Assembly (NCBI RefSeq): GCF_017302985.1
Contig: NZ_JAFIMU010000006.1
Coordinates: forward strand, 372,001 to 436,000
Direction: 5' to 3'
Source of the DNA: Corallococcus macrosporus
GTDB lineage: Bacteria > Myxococcota > Myxococcia > Myxococcales > Myxococcaceae
DNA length: 64,000 nucleotides
In this document: piece after piece, positions 63,559 through 64,000 of the stretch
Layout: every line of letters begins with the position of its first letter
Position numbering within the stretch: position 1 is the first letter of the stretch
Position numbers and translations under genes: made by a program
Notes under the pieces: model-generated
What the model was told of the DNA's origin: nothing
Seen by the model: only the letters and a program-made list of their open reading frames with translations
The model's database searches: none

Positions 63559-63638
63559 TCCTGGTGAGGACTGTTCTCCAGGGTGCACCGGCGTATTGAA
63601 CCAGCCGGAGCCCGAGGGGCGTGCGGTATGAGCAGGGT

Positions 63639-64000
63639 GTGCCGCTCCCCCGCTTCCGCCATCACCTGTCCGTCCTCGCCGTCGCCCTGGCGGGACTGAG
63701 CGCCCCCGTGGCCCACGCCGACGAGGAGCCGCCCGTGTCCCCCACGCTCCACCGCCCGGAGGTGGCGGAGGTGACCGTGGAGGGTGCGAACAAGACGACG
63801 TCCTCGACGGTGCGCTCGTTCGGGCAGTTGGACGTGGGCGACGAGGTGGACGGCGCGGAGCTGGAGAAGGTGGAGCGGCGGCTCCTGGCCACAGGGCTGT
63901 TCCAGGACGTGCACGCGAGCACGGAGCCCCTGGACGACGGGCGTGTGCGGCTGGTGCTGCGGGTGAAGGACAAGGCGTCGTGGGTGGTGGCCCCCACGGT
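63639..64000 (+). CDS. POTRA-domain outer-membrane assembly protein (BamA/TamA-like), 3' partial
   Basis: Starts with a GTG at 63639 (an in-frame GTG at 63621 is also possible) and runs off the window after 120 codons without a stop. The first 30 residues form a signal peptide (HHLSVLAVALAGLSAPVAHA). After a short linker comes a POTRA domain: VAEVTVEGANKTTSSTVRS, DELEK-like helix ELEKVERRLLATGLFQDV and VRLVLRVKDKASWVVAPT. POTRA domains at the N-terminus precede the beta-barrel of BamA/Omp85 proteins that insert outer-membrane proteins. The barrel lies beyond the window. Confidence 0.78.
   Translation, partial: MPLPRFRHHLSVLAVALAGLSAPVAHADEEPPVSPTLHRPEVAEVTVEGANKTTSSTVRSFGQLDVGDEVDGAELEKVERRLLATGLFQDVHASTEPLDDGRVRLVLRVKDKASWVVAPT

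Noticed and set aside
63628-63730. ATG at 63628 as the start of the BamA-like gene.
   Set aside because: It is in a different frame from the signal peptide and POTRA sequence. The in-frame starts are GTG at 63621 and 63639.

Overview
The window is GC-rich DNA (roughly 70% by eye) from a myxobacterium, most likely Myxococcaceae (Corallococcus/Myxococcus type). The evidence is the density of lipoproteins, one with tandem NGLSFN repeats, a transmembrane Ser/Thr kinase, a multi-PAS histidine kinase, a CHAT-protease/ECF-sigma pair, a SitA-like lipoprotein toxin with an immunity gene, and cell-wall and vitamin-degrading secreted proteins that suit a predatory soil bacterium. About 55 protein genes are called. 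Many are coupled by ATGA/GTGA stop-start overlaps. I saw no rRNA, tRNA, CRISPR array or insertion sequence.

Layout. 1-3.3 kb: 3' part of an operon with an IPNS-like Fe(II) oxygenase and two ATP-grasp ligases, probably making a small amide metabolite. 3.4-4.5 kb: a lower-GC two-gene cassette (PD-(D/E)XK nuclease fold plus PIN domain). 4.6-15.4 kb: housekeeping genes (tmk, ribBA, an MFS exporter behind a structured leader, thrC with a zinc-ribbon protein, pcm, recG, greA, an FHA protein). 15.4-21.8 kb: secreted proteins and an ECF sigma factor translationally coupled to an anti-sigma/TPR/CHAT-protease fusion. 21.9-25.6 kb: DUF1611 and YebC proteins and a sodium:solute symporter. 25.6-31.8 kb: a secreted PIG-L deacetylase operon diverging from a complete bacillithiol operon, bshC-bshB1-bshA.

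31.8-44.7 kb: assorted membrane and secreted proteins, a patatin-like lipase, an alkyltransferase-like DNA repair protein with a PWQRI active site, an M15 peptidase and a PAS-PAS-PAS-GAF histidine kinase. 44.9-50.4 kb: a seven-helix receptor-type Ser/Thr kinase, a thiaminase I homologue with both catalytic residues, a lipid-anchored hydrolase and a lipoprotein resembling a phage endolysin. 50.5-57.7 kb: tandem MuiA/DUF4139 proteins, hydrolases, a flavin monooxygenase and a metallo-beta-lactamase protein. 57.7-59.4 kb: a SitA-like lipoprotein with a VRR-NUC/PD-(D/E)XK-like tail and a DUF3396-type immunity protein. 59.5-64 kb: an OYE-family reductase with peptide deformylase, a fatty acid desaturase, a MaoC hydratase and the start of a POTRA/BamA-type outer-membrane protein.

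The most notable items are the thiaminase I homologue, the SitA-like toxin/immunity pair, the complete bsh operon, the sigma-CHAT unit, the oxygenase/double ATP-grasp operon and the PIN/PD-(D/E)XK cassette. Functions are assigned from recognised motifs and family memory; no database search was possible.
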